A stretch of 64,000 nucleotides of DNA from Pistricoccus aurantiacus (GTDB lineage Bacteria > Pseudomonadota > Gammaproteobacteria > Pseudomonadales > Halomonadaceae). The translations under genes and the position numbers were made by a program. Positions 25,418 through 34,533 of this stretch are shown piece after piece (positions within the stretch are counted from its first letter, which is position 1; every line of letters starts with the position of its first letter). Location: the NCBI RefSeq assembly GCF_042682565.1, contig NZ_JBHUIC010000004.1, one strand, 5' to 3'. The notes below the pieces were generated by a model. That model saw nothing but the letters and a program-made list of their open reading frames with translations. It did no database searches and had not been told where the DNA came from.

Positions 25418-27004
25418 ATGAATCCACACTCTCCTACTTCCCTGCCGGTACGCCGTGCCTTGATCAGCGTTTCCGACAAGACCGGCGTCGTCGATTTCGC
25501 TCGTGAACTGGCCCGGCGTGGCGTCGAGCTGCTTTCCACCGGCGGCACCTTTCGGCTCATTCAAGAGCAGGGTATCGGGGTTCGCGAAGTCTCGGAGCAT
25601 ACCGGTTTTCCTGAAATCATGGATGGCCGAGTGAAAACGCTGCACCCCAAGATCCACGGCGGCATCCTGGGGCGGCGCGGCCAGGACGACACGGTGATGG
25701 CGGAGCACGATATCAGCCCCATCGACCTGGTGGTGGTCAATCTCTATCCCTTCGCCGCCACCGTGGCCAAGCCTGGCTGCACTCTGGAGGACGCCATCGA
25801 GAACATCGATATCGGCGGGCCCGCCATGGTGCGCGCCTGCGCCAAGAATCATGCGCATACCGGAACCATCGTCGATACCGCCGACTATGCCCGAGTGCTG
25901 GAGGACATGAGGGCAAACCAGGGCGCCATCAGCGTCGAGCTGCGTTTCGATCTGGCGGTCAAGGCCTTCGAGCACACCGCAGGCTATGACGCAGCCATAG
26001 CCAACTACTTGGGTAGCCGGGTGAGCGGCGGCGAAGAGCACTTTCCCCGCACCTACAACCTGCAGTTCCACAAGCGCCAGACCATGCGCTACGGGGAAAA
26101 CCCCCACCAGCAGGCCGCCTTCTATGTGGAGGCGGAGTGTCATGAAGCCAGCGTGGCCAGCGCGCGAATTGTCCAGGGCAAGCCGCTTTCCTATAACAAC
26201 GTCGCGGACACGGACGCTGCCTTCGAATGCGTCAAGGCCTTCGTCGATCCCGCCTGCGTGATCGTCAAGCATGCCAATCCCTGCGGCGTCGCCCTGGGAA
26301 AAACCATGTTGGAAGCCTACGAAAAGGCCTTTGCCACGGATCCTACCAGCGCCTTCGGCGGTATCATCGCCTTCAACCGACCACTGGATGAGGCAACCGC
26401 CCGAGCAATCATCCAGCGCCAGTTCGTCGAGGTGATCATCGCCCCGGGAATCGACGAATCGGCGCTTGCCATCGTCGCCGAAAAACCCAATGTCCGCCTG
26501 TTGGATGTCGCCGATCACTGGCCCGGGGAGCGTCTGGCCAGCCACGACATCAAGCGCGTCACCGGCGGCCTGCTGGTGCAGGATCGGGATCTGGGCATGG
26601 TAGGTCGAGACGATCTCAAGGTCGTCACCGACCGTGCTCCCAGCGAGCAGGAGTTCAGGGACCTGGCGTTTGCCTGGAAGGTCGCCAAGTTCGTCAAGTC
26701 CAATGCCATCGTCTATGCCAAACAGGGCCAGACCATCGGCGTGGGCGCCGGGCAGATGAGCCGGGTCTATTCCGCCAGGATCGCCGGCATCAAGGCGCAG
26801 GACGAAGGATTGAGCGTGCCCGGCTCGGTGATGGCGTCGGACGCCTTCTTCCCCTTTCGGGACGGTATCGACGCGGCGGCGAAAGCCGGCATCAGCGCGG
26901 TGATTCAGCCTGGCGGCTCCCTGCGCGACCAGGAAGTCATCGATGCCGCCAACGAGGCAGGCATCGCCATGGTGTTCACCGGCATGCGCCATTTCCGTCA
27001 CTGA
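25418..27004 (+). CDS. purH: Bifunctional AICAR transformylase / IMP cyclohydrolase
   Basis: Catalyses the last two steps of purine synthesis to IMP. In 528 residues the cyclohydrolase domain (about 10-200) has RRALISVSDKTGVVDFAREL and GRVKTLHPKIHGGIL. The transformylase domain follows with RYGENPHQQAAFY, the KHANPCGVA catalytic motif and PGGSLRDQEVIDAANE. The ATG at 25418 has AAGAG upstream; a TTG two codons earlier is less likely. A gene next to purH is often purD, but here gabD lies on the other strand. Confidence 0.97.
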   Translation: MNPHSPTSLPVRRALISVSDKTGVVDFARELARRGVELLSTGGTFRLIQEQGIGVREVSEHTGFPEIMDGRVKTLHPKIHGGILGRRGQDDTVMAEHDISPIDLVVVNLYPFAATVAKPGCTLEDAIENIDIGGPAMVRACAKNHAHTGTIVDTADYARVLEDMRANQGAISVELRFDLAVKAFEHTAGYDAAIANYLGSRVSGGEEHFPRTYNLQFHKRQTMRYGENPHQQAAFYVEAECHEASVASARIVQGKPLSYNNVADTDAAFECVKAFVDPACVIVKHANPCGVALGKTMLEAYEKAFATDPTSAFGGIIAFNRPLDEATARAIIQRQFVEVIIAPGIDESALAIVAEKPNVRLLDVADHWPGERLASHDIKRVTGGLLVQDRDLGMVGRDDLKVVTDRAPSEQEFRDLAFAWKVAKFVKSNAIVYAKQGQTIGVGAGQMSRVYSARIAGIKAQDEGLSVPGSVMASDAFFPFRDGIDAAAKAGISAVIQPGGSLRDQEVIDAANEAGIAMVFTGMRHFRH

Positions 27005-27024
27005 CACTTTTTAGGCGTGAAACG

Positions 27025-27052
27025 AAGGAAGCAGCCAATCGGCTGCCTCCTT
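27025..27052. terminator. Hairpin between convergent purH and gabD
   Basis: AAGGA-A-GCAGCC (27025 on) pairs with GGCTGC-C-TCCTT (to 27052) with one mismatch and a four-base loop. A short T run follows on the plus strand. It lies between two convergent genes and may end both messages; the T tract is weak. Confidence 0.5.
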
Positions 27053-27086
27053 TGCGTTAGTCACACAGGTTAGTCGCCTACTGGAC

Positions 27087-28544
27087 TCACCCCAGATCGA
27101 TACATAGATATTTGGTTTCGATATATTCTTCAAGTCCCTGGTGGCCGCCTTCACGACCCAGCCCGGACGCCTTGACGCCGCCGAAGGGCATCGCCGCATT
27201 GGAGATCATCCCGGTGTTGATGCCGACCATGCCATATTCCAGCGCCTCGGCGATGCGCCACACTCGACCCAGGTCCTTGGCATAGAAATAGGCGGCCAGC
27301 CCGTATTGAGTATCGTTGGCCAGGCTGACCGCGTCCTCTTCGTCTTCGAAGGAGAAAACCGCCGCCAGCGGGCCAAAGGTTTCCTCGCCGGCCACTTTCA
27401 TCGACGTGGTCGCGCCGCTGATCAAGGTGGGGGTGAAGAAATTGCCGCCCAGCGGATGCGGATTGCCCCCCAGCAGCAGTTGAGCGCCCTTGTCCACCGC
27501 GTCCTCGACATGCTCCGAGACTTTCTTGAGCCCGTTCTGATCGATCAGCGGCCCGATGTTGACCCCTTCCTTGGTGCCATCGCCGACCTCGAGGTTTCGG
27601 TTCATGGCCGCCGCCAGTTTCTCGCAGAAGGCATTGACCACGCTGGACTGCACCAGAAAGCGGTTGGTGCATACGCAGGTCTGGCCGGCGTTGCGGAATT
27701 TCGCCGCGATGGCGCCTTCCACCGCCGCGTCCAGATCCGCATCGTCGAAAACGATAAAAGGCGCATTTCCGCCAAGTTCCAGAGAAATCTTCTGGATATG
27801 CTGCGACGCCTGGGACATCAGCTGACGCCCCACTTCCGTGGAGCCGGTGAAGGTGATCTTGCGCACGATGGGAGATTCGGTCAGGGCGGCAGCGATTTCG
27901 CTGGCGCTGCCGGGTACGACGTTGAACACCCCGCGCGGCACGCCGGCGCGCTCCGCCAGCAGGGCCAGGGCGGTGGCGGAAAGCGGCGTCTGACTCGCCG
28001 GCTTGACGACGATAGGACAACCCGCCGCCAGGGCCGCTCCCACCTTGCGAGTAATCATCGCCGCGGGGAAGTTCCAGGGAGTGATCGCCCCCACCACGCC
28101 CACCGGCTGCTTGAGGATGATCGCTCGCTGCTGCGGATTGGAAGCCGGCACCGTCTCGCCATAGATACGCCGGCCCTGCTCGGCGAACCAGCGCAGGAAA
28201 CTGGCGGCGTAAGCGATTTCTCCGGCGGCTTCCTTGAGCGGCTTGCCTTGTTCCAGGGTCATGATACGGGCAAGTTCGTCCTGATGTTCGTGCATGAGGT
28301 CATGCCATTTCATCAGGATATCCGCGCGCTCGATAGCGGTCAGCGCACGCCAGGCGGGAAACGCCGCGTTCGCCGCGGTGATCGCCCGCTCGGTTTCGCT
28401 TCGCCCCATCTTGGGCACCTGAGCGATGGTCTCACCGTTGGCGGGGTTGACGACATCGATCTGCTCGCCGTTATCCGCCGCGACCCAGCTACCGTCGATA
28501 TAAGCGAAGGGACGAAACAGCGCGCTTTCTTGTAGAGATTCCAT
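27087..28544 (-). CDS. gabD: NAD(P)-dependent succinate-semialdehyde dehydrogenase
   Basis: Oxidises succinic semialdehyde to succinate in the GABA/polyamine breakdown route. The 485 residues match E. coli GabD (482) throughout. Aldehyde dehydrogenase motifs are present: GVVGAITPWNFPAAMITRK, TFTGSTEVGRQL, the glutamate in SLELGGNAPFIVFDDAD and the catalytic cysteine in RNAGQTCVCTNRFLV. The frame is open to 28601, but the ATG at 28544 is preceded by AAGGAGAG at ideal spacing. No GABA transaminase gene is nearby, so a related semialdehyde (glutarate) is possible as substrate. Confidence 0.93.
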   Translation of the reverse strand: MESLQESALFRPFAYIDGSWVAADNGEQIDVVNPANGETIAQVPKMGRSETERAITAANAAFPAWRALTAIERADILMKWHDLMHEHQDELARIMTLEQGKPLKEAAGEIAYAASFLRWFAEQGRRIYGETVPASNPQQRAIILKQPVGVVGAITPWNFPAAMITRKVGAALAAGCPIVVKPASQTPLSATALALLAERAGVPRGVFNVVPGSASEIAAALTESPIVRKITFTGSTEVGRQLMSQASQHIQKISLELGGNAPFIVFDDADLDAAVEGAIAAKFRNAGQTCVCTNRFLVQSSVVNAFCEKLAAAMNRNLEVGDGTKEGVNIGPLIDQNGLKKVSEHVEDAVDKGAQLLLGGNPHPLGGNFFTPTLISGATTSMKVAGEETFGPLAAVFSFEDEEDAVSLANDTQYGLAAYFYAKDLGRVWRIAEALEYGMVGINTGMISNAAMPFGGVKASGLGREGGHQGLEEYIETKYLCIDLG

Positions 28545-28674
28545 GTCACTCTCCTTCCTTTGATACATTCTTTGATGCATTGATCGTCGAATTTTCAACA
28601 AACGCCGTGCTTTATATGAAGTCGACCGTCGCCTGACATAGCGTCAGGGCATGGTAGCTTTTATCTCTAGCAGT

Positions 28675-28959
28675 CTAGGAGCCAGCACCCGGCTCTACCA
28701 GCGCTACCAGTACCGCCATGACCAACCCCAGCCCGATGGCTATCCAGCAAAGGGCGCGACCCTTGTACAACGTCGGCGAACGACGGATCTGGCGAAGCCC
28801 CAGCAGGGCGAACACCGCTGCAATGATGGACACGAATGCCGCCATGGCATCGAAGAACAAGGCAAGAAACGCAGTGGCCAAGGCGGCCAGGGCCCAGCCG
28901 GAATAACGCGGGCGACTCTCGTTTGAAGGATTGGTGCTGCCTGTCGTCCTCTCTTCCAT
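28675..28959 (-). CDS. Small two-helix membrane protein, DUF4190-like
   Basis: Function unknown. The 94-residue protein has a polar, charged N-terminus (about 25 residues), two hydrophobic segments (about 25-52 and 65-88) and the connecting motif ALLGLRQIRRSPTLYKGR. This resembles the DUF4190 family of small membrane proteins. The ATG at 28959 has AGGAG about twelve bases upstream; a TTG at 28983 would add eight residues. It stands alone between folE and gabD. Confidence 0.7.
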   Translation of the reverse strand: MEERTTGSTNPSNESRPRYSGWALAALATAFLALFFDAMAAFVSIIAAVFALLGLRQIRRSPTLYKGRALCWIAIGLGLVMAVLVALVEPGAGS

Positions 28960-29069
28960 GTCGTGGCTCGACTCCTGCTTCAAGACCTGTTTGCCGTTGG
29001 CGTTTCACCTCGCTTGATCCTATCAACCGAACCTGCCGCCGGCCTTCGCATCAACCAGGCCATGACCGG

Positions 29070-29627
29070 TCAGTTGGAACGCACCAGGGTCAGAAACTCC
29101 TGGCGCGTGGACTGGTTGTCACGAAAAGCGCCCAGCATGACCGAAGTCGTCATGCTGGAATTCTGCTTTTCGACACCGCGCATCATCATGCACAGATGGC
29201 GCGCCTCGATCACTACCGCCACCCCCCGCGCCTGGGTTACTCGCAGAACCGCCTCGGCGATCTCGCGAGTCAGCTTTTCCTGAATCTGCATGCGGCGCGC
29301 GTACATGTCGACGATCCGAGCGAATTTGGAAAGTCCCAGCACTCGCCCGCGAGGCATGTAGGCAATATGACATTTGCCAATAAAAGGCAGCAAATGATGC
29401 TCGCACATCGAGTAGAGTTCGATATCCTTGACCAGCACCATCTCATCCGTATTCGATTCGAAGATAGCCCCATTGATCAAGGTTTCCAGGGACTGCTCGT
29501 AGCCATGGGTCAGAAACTGCATGGCCTTGGCGGCACGCTTGGGAGTATCGCGAAGCCCTTCTCGGTCCGGATCCTCACCCAGGGCGCTAATGATCTGCCG
29601 GTAATGCTCGGCGAGTTGTTCGGTCAT
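29070..29627 (-). CDS. folE: GTP cyclohydrolase I
   Basis: Zinc enzyme that turns GTP into dihydroneopterin triphosphate, the first step of folate synthesis. The 185-residue product has the zinc-ligand motif MCEHHLLPF, the core CHIAYMPRGRVLGLSKFARI, and the second cysteine in EARHLCMMMRGVEKQNS. The frame is open upstream to 29858, but the ATG at 29627 starts a protein (MTEQLAEHYRQI) of the normal length. It has only a weak GAG ribosome site. An uncharacterised exported protein is divergent from it. Confidence 0.95.
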   Translation of the reverse strand: MTEQLAEHYRQIISALGEDPDREGLRDTPKRAAKAMQFLTHGYEQSLETLINGAIFESNTDEMVLVKDIELYSMCEHHLLPFIGKCHIAYMPRGRVLGLSKFARIVDMYARRMQIQEKLTREIAEAVLRVTQARGVAVVIEARHLCMMMRGVEKQNSSMTTSVMLGAFRDNQSTRQEFLTLVRSN

Positions 29628-29878
29628 GTTTGGGCTCGTTATGGCATTGATGCTCAGACGCATCAACCGTCTTGTCGGCATTGCCGATAAATGGCGAAGC
29701 GTCAATTCTAGCCCATGCCCCTCTCGGAAGCAGCCCGATCCTTCAAGCGACATCTCGTCGCGCGGACCCCGGCCGGGCTGTAGCGCCAAGTCGGCTGTGC
29801 TAAAGTAGTGGCTTCGCGCCCTGCCCGTATACCGCTGGCTGGACAGAATTGAAAACATCCTCGTCGAGAATCCGTATC

Positions 29879-30433
29879 ATGATAAAACGCTGCCTTTACT
29901 TGCTGGCGGCCGGCCTGGCGATGCCAATCCTGGCTCAGGGTAACACCCTCAACCTGCCGGCGGATGCCACCATCGACGTGCACGTCATCGAAACACTGAC
30001 CCTCGATACCACCACGCCGGAACAGGCGGACGTGCTGCTGCAGCCCATCGCCAGCCAGGGAGCCACGCATCAGCTGCCGGATTACTGCCTGATCACCGCC
30101 ACCGCCAGCCTGATCGATCAGCAGGTTCGCATCACTGCCAATACCCTGACCTGCATCGAACCCACGGGAGACGCTCCGGAAATCTTCAGCGCCGAAATTT
30201 CCGCTACGGGCCGAGAGTCGAATGGAGATTTCGGCATTGACGCCTGTACCTCGATGAGTAACGGTGCCTGTCAGAGTGCAACGCTGACCCCGGAGCATCA
30301 CTTCACGCTCGAACTGGGGCAGGCGTTGGCTATCGAACCCCAGGACAATCCCTCGGCACGTATCAACGAACAGCGTCGACGTGCGGGTGATGATAACGAC
30401 GACACCTCATCCGACACCTCGCCTTCCAACTGA
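29879..30433 (+). CDS. Exported protein of unknown function with acidic tail
   Basis: Not recognised. The 184-residue product starts with a good signal peptide (MIKRCLYLLAAGLAMPILAQG). It continues with a beta-rich domain containing four cysteines (in YCLIT, LTCIE, DACTS, GACQS) that could form two disulfides. It ends with a charged, disordered tail rich in Asp, Ser and Thr. The ATG at 29879 has no strong ribosome site. A 594-base open frame on the other strand covers most of it. I prefer this strand because of the signal peptide, paired cysteines and halophile-type acidic tail. Confidence 0.68.
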   Translation: MIKRCLYLLAAGLAMPILAQGNTLNLPADATIDVHVIETLTLDTTTPEQADVLLQPIASQGATHQLPDYCLITATASLIDQQVRITANTLTCIEPTGDAPEIFSAEISATGRESNGDFGIDACTSMSNGACQSATLTPEHHFTLELGQALAIEPQDNPSARINEQRRRAGDDNDDTSSDTSPSN

Positions 30434-30460
30434 TCTCGCCGGACTAATCTTGTCAGTTAT

Positions 30461-30484
30461 GCGCCGTCATTGTCATGACGGCGC
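30461..30484. terminator. Perfect hairpin between convergent genes
   Basis: A 10-base perfect stem (30461-30470 with 30475-30484) has a four-base loop. It sits between the exported-protein gene and srkA, which converge. No T tract follows on either strand, so it may be a Rho-assisted end or an mRNA stabiliser. Confidence 0.5.
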
Positions 30485-30495
30485 GAACTTCGAAG

Positions 30496-31482
30496 CTAGA
30501 GAATCCAGCGAATCTTTCGATCCAGTACCAGACACTGCTGATCCAACTGCCGAATATGCTGATCCCAGTAGCCCTCGTCAGCGACCCAGGGAAATGCCTG
30601 AGGAAATGCAGGGTCCTCCCAACGCTCGATCAGCCAGGCGGTGTGGCGCATCAATCGCAGGCTGCGCAGCGGCTCTATCCATTCAAGCTCCCGGCGCGGA
30701 AATGCCGTGTACTGTTCATAGCCTTCGAGAATCTCGGAAAGCTGGGCGCGAATTTCCTGATCATTCTGGGCGCTGAGCAGCATCCACATATCCTGCACCG
30801 CCGGTGCCATCATGCAGTCGTCAAAATCCACCAGTGCGAACTGCTCGTCTCGACCCAACAGATTTCCAGGATGGCAATCGCCGTGGGTGCGTATCGATGC
30901 CTCTACTGGCCAGCCTCGAGACTCGAGCAGTTTTTGCAAAGTCGCGCTGATCCGCTCGTAGGCAGGGCGCTGACGACGGGTCAGCCAGGAACCGGACAGT
31001 ATCACTTCGCGACTGGCAGCCACCACGCGGTTCAAGTCAAGCACCGGCCGGTGGATAAAAGTCTTGCGCCGACCGACCGCATGAACCTGCCCGATCGCCT
31101 CTCCCAGCGCATACAGGTGCGCCGGGTTATCAAGCTCCGGCGCCTGACCCGGCAGACAGGGATACATGGCCAGGCGAAATTCCGCCCGGTGATGCAGGCT
31201 CCTGCCCTTCTCGTCTCGCCAGGGCGCCGCCACCATCGCGCCGTCCAAACTCAGTTCGGTCAGAAAATCGTGCTCTTCCTGAATCTGCCCGTCACGCCAA
31301 CGCCCCGGACGATAGAACTTGACGACCCAACGGCGCCGCTCGTCGTCGCAAAGCATGAAGACCCGATTTTCATAGCTGTTCAGCGCAAAGGGCTCGCTGG
31401 ATAGACAGAAACCCAGCGACTCCACCGCGTCGGCGATACGCATAGGCGACAACTGCTCGAAAGGATGGCGTTGATCGACCAC
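30496..31482 (-). CDS. srkA: Stress response kinase A (YihE family)
   Basis: Aminoglycoside-phosphotransferase-fold kinase that in E. coli protects stressed cells from the MazF-linked death pathway. The product contains LNSYENRVFML, the lysine in WVVKFYRPGRW, the catalytic HGDCHPGNLL and the metal-binding VDFDDCMMAPAVQD. The GTG at 31482 follows GGGGAGAG and gives 328 residues, exactly the E. coli length. An ATG at 31506 lies further upstream but has no ribosome site. A dsbA gene often follows srkA; none is here. Confidence 0.92.
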   Translation of the reverse strand: MVDQRHPFEQLSPMRIADAVESLGFCLSSEPFALNSYENRVFMLCDDERRRWVVKFYRPGRWRDGQIQEEHDFLTELSLDGAMVAAPWRDEKGRSLHHRAEFRLAMYPCLPGQAPELDNPAHLYALGEAIGQVHAVGRRKTFIHRPVLDLNRVVAASREVILSGSWLTRRQRPAYERISATLQKLLESRGWPVEASIRTHGDCHPGNLLGRDEQFALVDFDDCMMAPAVQDMWMLLSAQNDQEIRAQLSEILEGYEQYTAFPRRELEWIEPLRSLRLMRHTAWLIERWEDPAFPQAFPWVADEGYWDQHIRQLDQQCLVLDRKIRWIL

Positions 31483-31528
31483 GAAGACTCTCCCCGATAG
31501 CGGCATATAAAAACCATGCTATCAGAGA

Positions 31529-32269
31529 TCACTCCATGGGCGTTCGCGCGATGGCCCAGGCTTCTACCTCTCCGGCGCCCGCGCTCAGGCAAGCCTCCGC
31601 CAAGGCGTTCAGAGTAGCGCCGGTGGTCATGACGTCGTCGACCAGCGCGACGCGCGAAGGCAGAGGCGCTTCGAGCACGAAGGCGCCACGCAGATTGCGC
31701 CGACGCTTTCGGCGATCCAGCCCCCGCTGGGACGGCGTGGCGCGCAGCCGCCGGGCTTCGATACAGGGAATATCGAGACGCCCGGCAAGACGGCGCGCCA
31801 GCCAATCCGCCTGGTTGAATCCACGCGCTCGCGCTCGCTTCGAATGCAGTGGCACGCTGACCAGAGCCTGAGGGCGTCGCGACGACGGCAACTCCTCCAG
31901 CGCATGTTCCATCAGTTCAAGCAGCAGCGTACCGGCTCGCGGTGAAGCGGAAAACTTGAACTGCCAGACAAGGATCGCGATCTGCTCACGGTACAGCAGC
32001 GGCACCCTGGCCCTTGTAAACCGCGGCGGCTCTTTCAGACAGGCCCCGCAAATCTGCCTGACCAAGCCAGCCGGCAAGGGTTCCGCGCAGCGCTCGCAGG
32101 CCGGCAGGTTCCAAGGCAGCTCCAGCAGGCAGGCCTCGCACCAAGGCTTTGCTTCTTGAGTATTCGCCAGACAGAACGCGCAGTGCCCCGGCATGGCACG
32201 GCGTAGCCAGCTATCGCTCTGTGCCAAGAGTCGAGGAAAGGAAGCAGCGGTGGTCAGAAAGATTTTCAT
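31529..32269 (-). CDS. comF: ComF family phosphoribosyltransferase-like protein
   Basis: A 246-residue protein of the ComF/GntX family, linked to DNA uptake or use of external DNA as a nutrient. The N-terminal part has paired cysteines (CAFC, CEAC, CERC, CGAC) expected to bind zinc. The C-terminal half has the PRTase motif RVALVDDVMTTGATLNAL, and the middle carries SKRARARGFNQADWLARRL. The start is uncertain: the ATG at 32269 or one at 32314; neither has a clear ribosome site. No partner competence gene is adjacent. Confidence 0.88.
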   Translation of the reverse strand: MKIFLTTAASFPRLLAQSDSWLRRAMPGHCAFCLANTQEAKPWCEACLLELPWNLPACERCAEPLPAGLVRQICGACLKEPPRFTRARVPLLYREQIAILVWQFKFSASPRAGTLLLELMEHALEELPSSRRPQALVSVPLHSKRARARGFNQADWLARRLAGRLDIPCIEARRLRATPSQRGLDRRKRRRNLRGAFVLEAPLPSRVALVDDVMTTGATLNALAEACLSAGAGEVEAWAIARTPME

Positions 32270-32343
32270 CTTGTTCGTGACGCCAATTCTCACTCCTTTC
32301 TTTAACAAACTCATCGTTATTCATTACCAAGGTCGAACATTGC

Positions 32344-32371
32344 TTGACTTGAACGAAGCAATCCCTAGAAT
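32344..32371 (+). promoter_or_regulatory. Probable promoter of tRNA-Leu
   Basis: TTGACT (32344-32349) and TAGAAT (32366-32371) are 16 bases apart, and a GC-rich GCCCGG discriminator follows. This arrangement is typical of stringently controlled stable-RNA promoters. Predicted transcription starts about 35 bases before the tRNA. Confidence 0.6.
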
Positions 32372-32409
32372 ATGCCCGGTCTTTTCAATAGTATGCCCGG
32401 TCTTTTCAA
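32371..32409. repeat. 18-base direct repeat before tRNA-Leu
   Basis: TATGCCCGGTCTTTTCAA occurs at 32371-32388 and again, identical, at 32392-32409, with a period of 21 bases. The copies cover the predicted transcription start region and the tRNA 5' leader. Confidence 0.9.
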
Positions 32410-32414
32410 CACCC

Positions 32415-32499
32415 GCGGATGTGGTGGAATTGGTAGACACGCTAGATTTAGGTTCTAGTGCCGCAAGGCGTGGGAGTTCGAGTCTCCCCATCCGCACCA
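32415..32499 (+). tRNA. tRNA-Leu (anticodon UAG)
   Basis: An 85-base tRNA with encoded CCA. The acceptor stem pairs GCGGATG with CATCCGC. The D arm holds GGTAGAC, and the anticodon stem CTAGA/TCTAG encloses loop TTTAGGT with anticodon TAG, which reads CUA and probably other CUN codons. A long variable arm of class II type and the T arm GGGAGTTCGAGTCTCCC follow. It stands alone between comF and the tct operon. Confidence 0.97.
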
Positions 32500-32566
32500 T
32501 CTAATTTTCTAATAGTGCTGGTTAAATCTCATACGATTTCCTTGCTTGAACCCTTTCTATCCTTCC

Positions 32567-34081
32567 TCAATCCGATTGACCCGAGCTCGACTGCATTCGC
32601 TTGCGTAGCAGCGGGCCGAGTATATACGGCAGGATCAATCCCAGGGCGGCGAACACCCACAGACCGATCGCCAGGCCGCTACCCCACAGCACCATCCAGT
32701 CGCCGTCGGAAATATCCAGCGCATGGCGCAGGTTCTTTTCCATTTCCGGGCCGAGCAGCAGGCCGAGAATCACCGGTACCAGCGGGATTTCCAGCTTGCG
32801 CAGCACATAGCCGGCGACGCCGAAGGCCACCATGAAATACAGATCGAAGGTGGTGTTGCTGATCGAGTAGATGCCGACGAAGGCCACCATGGTAACGATA
32901 GGCAGCAGGTACATCGGCGGCACCGAGAGCAGCTTGACGAAGATCCCCACCAGCGGAATATTCAATAGCAGCAGCAGGAAGTTGCCGATCAGCAGCGCGG
33001 CGATCACGCCCCATACGATATCCGCATTCTGCGTGAACATCAGCGGCCCGGGGGTGATATTCAGCGAGATCAAGAGTGCGAGAAGCACCGCCGTGGTGCC
33101 ACTGCCCGGCACGCCCAGGGTCAGCATGGGCACCAGGGCGCCGCTCGAGGCACCGTTGTTGCCGGCTTCCGGCGCCGCCACCCCGCGGGGGTCGCCTTCG
33201 CCGAAGTTGCCCTTGCGCCCGAGAATGCGCTTTTCCAGGGTATAGCTGATGAAGCTTCCCAGGGAGGCCCCGGCGCCCGGCAACACACCTGCGACGAATC
33301 CCAGCACACCGCCGCGCAGACTGGTAGGAAGAATGTCCCGAATATCCTTCCAGGATAGGGTCATCTTGTTGACCGCGATGCTCTCTTTCCCTCCGCCGGC
33401 CTGGGCTTCAATAAAGAACAACAGCTCGGATATGGCGAACAGACCGACGATGGCGATGATGAAATCCACGCCCTCGTAAAGCTCCAATACGCCGAAAGTG
33501 TAGCGCTGGACCCCGGTACTATCGATACCCACGGTGGCAATCATCAGGCCAATACAGGCTGCCACGACGGTCTTGATCGGATTCTTGCCGGTGATCCCCC
33601 CGAGGGTGGCGAAGGCCAGCATGAACAGGGCAAAGTATTCCGCGGGGCCGAAGGTCAAGGCGAAATCCGCCAGTACCGGCGCCAGCAGAATCAGACCGAG
33701 AGTCGCGACCAGACTGCCGATGAACGAGGCAATGGCGGAAATCGCCAAGGCCTCCGAAGCCTTGCCCTTCTGGGCCATGGGATAGCCGTCCAGACAGGTC
33801 ATCATGGCCGGCTCGTCGCCGGGAATGTTCAGCAGAATCGAGGAAATCCGTCCCCCGTACATGGCGCCGGCATAGACCGCGGTCAGCATGATCATGGCGG
33901 TGTCCGGCGCCAGCCCCAGACTGAACGCCAGGGGAATCAGAATCGCCACTCCATTGGCCGGCCCCAGCCCCGGCAGCGCACCGATCAGAGTGCCCAGGAA
34001 GGCGCCCAGCAGCGCGAACATGAGATTATGCGGCGCGAGGGCCACGCCGAAGCCATCGATCAGAAAGCCCAGGGTTTCCAT
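32567..34081 (-). CDS. tctA: Tripartite tricarboxylate transporter, large permease TctA
   Basis: Large membrane subunit of a TTT-type secondary transporter that works with a periplasmic binding protein. The 504-residue protein has about eleven or twelve helices and the TctA signature regions GTLIGALPGLGPANGVAILI and VLPGAGASLGSFISYTLEKR. Its ATG at 34081 overlaps the tctB stop by one base (TGATG). The substrate (citrate or another carboxylate) is not determined by sequence. Confidence 0.94.
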   Translation of the reverse strand: METLGFLIDGFGVALAPHNLMFALLGAFLGTLIGALPGLGPANGVAILIPLAFSLGLAPDTAMIMLTAVYAGAMYGGRISSILLNIPGDEPAMMTCLDGYPMAQKGKASEALAISAIASFIGSLVATLGLILLAPVLADFALTFGPAEYFALFMLAFATLGGITGKNPIKTVVAACIGLMIATVGIDSTGVQRYTFGVLELYEGVDFIIAIVGLFAISELLFFIEAQAGGGKESIAVNKMTLSWKDIRDILPTSLRGGVLGFVAGVLPGAGASLGSFISYTLEKRILGRKGNFGEGDPRGVAAPEAGNNGASSGALVPMLTLGVPGSGTTAVLLALLISLNITPGPLMFTQNADIVWGVIAALLIGNFLLLLLNIPLVGIFVKLLSVPPMYLLPIVTMVAFVGIYSISNTTFDLYFMVAFGVAGYVLRKLEIPLVPVILGLLLGPEMEKNLRHALDISDGDWMVLWGSGLAIGLWVFAALGLILPYILGPLLRKRMQSSSGQSD

Positions 34082-34533
34082 CAGTCCACCTCCAGGAAAT
34101 CGAGCAGGCCCAGGGGCAGCGACAGATCAAGGGCGAAGTTGAACAGCACAAACACCACGACACCGGCAATCGCTCCGGTCACATAAGCCTTGATGGGTGT
34201 TGCTCCCATTCGCCAGCAGAGCGTGCCGACCGCAAGAGCAGTGCTGATGATGAATCCCAGTGGCTGCAGCAGCAGTGCGTACAGCACCAGCACCACCACG
34301 GCGATGATCAGTTCCAGCCCGGTGCGACTCCAGGGCCAAGGATTATCCGGATCGGGACGCAGGATCAGATAGAGACTCGAGAGCGCCAGCACCGCCGCCA
34401 GCAACAGGGGAAAGGTCTCGGGACCCACTGCTTCCGCGCCGCCGAAGGGCTCGGGGAACTGGGTCGCGCTCCCGCCATAGGCCACCGCCAGAACGATCAG
34501 CAATACCCCGAAGACACGATCGTTGAAGGCCAT
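34081..34533 (-). CDS. tctB: Tripartite tricarboxylate transporter, small permease TctB
   Basis: Small membrane subunit of the same transporter. The 150-residue protein has four hydrophobic helices (about 8-25, 40-58, 78-105, 118-140), as usual for TctB. It overlaps tctC by one base at its start (TAATG) and tctA at its end, so the operon is tctC-tctB-tctA, fully coupled. Confidence 0.92.
   Translation of the reverse strand: MAFNDRVFGVLLIVLAVAYGGSATQFPEPFGGAEAVGPETFPLLLAAVLALSSLYLILRPDPDNPWPWSRTGLELIIAVVVLVLYALLLQPLGFIISTALAVGTLCWRMGATPIKAYVTGAIAGVVVFVLFNFALDLSLPLGLLDFLEVD

Noticed and set aside
29708..30301. 197-codon minus-strand frame opposite the exported protein
   Set aside because: It has no recognisable domain and no signal; the plus-strand product has a signal peptide and paired cysteines.
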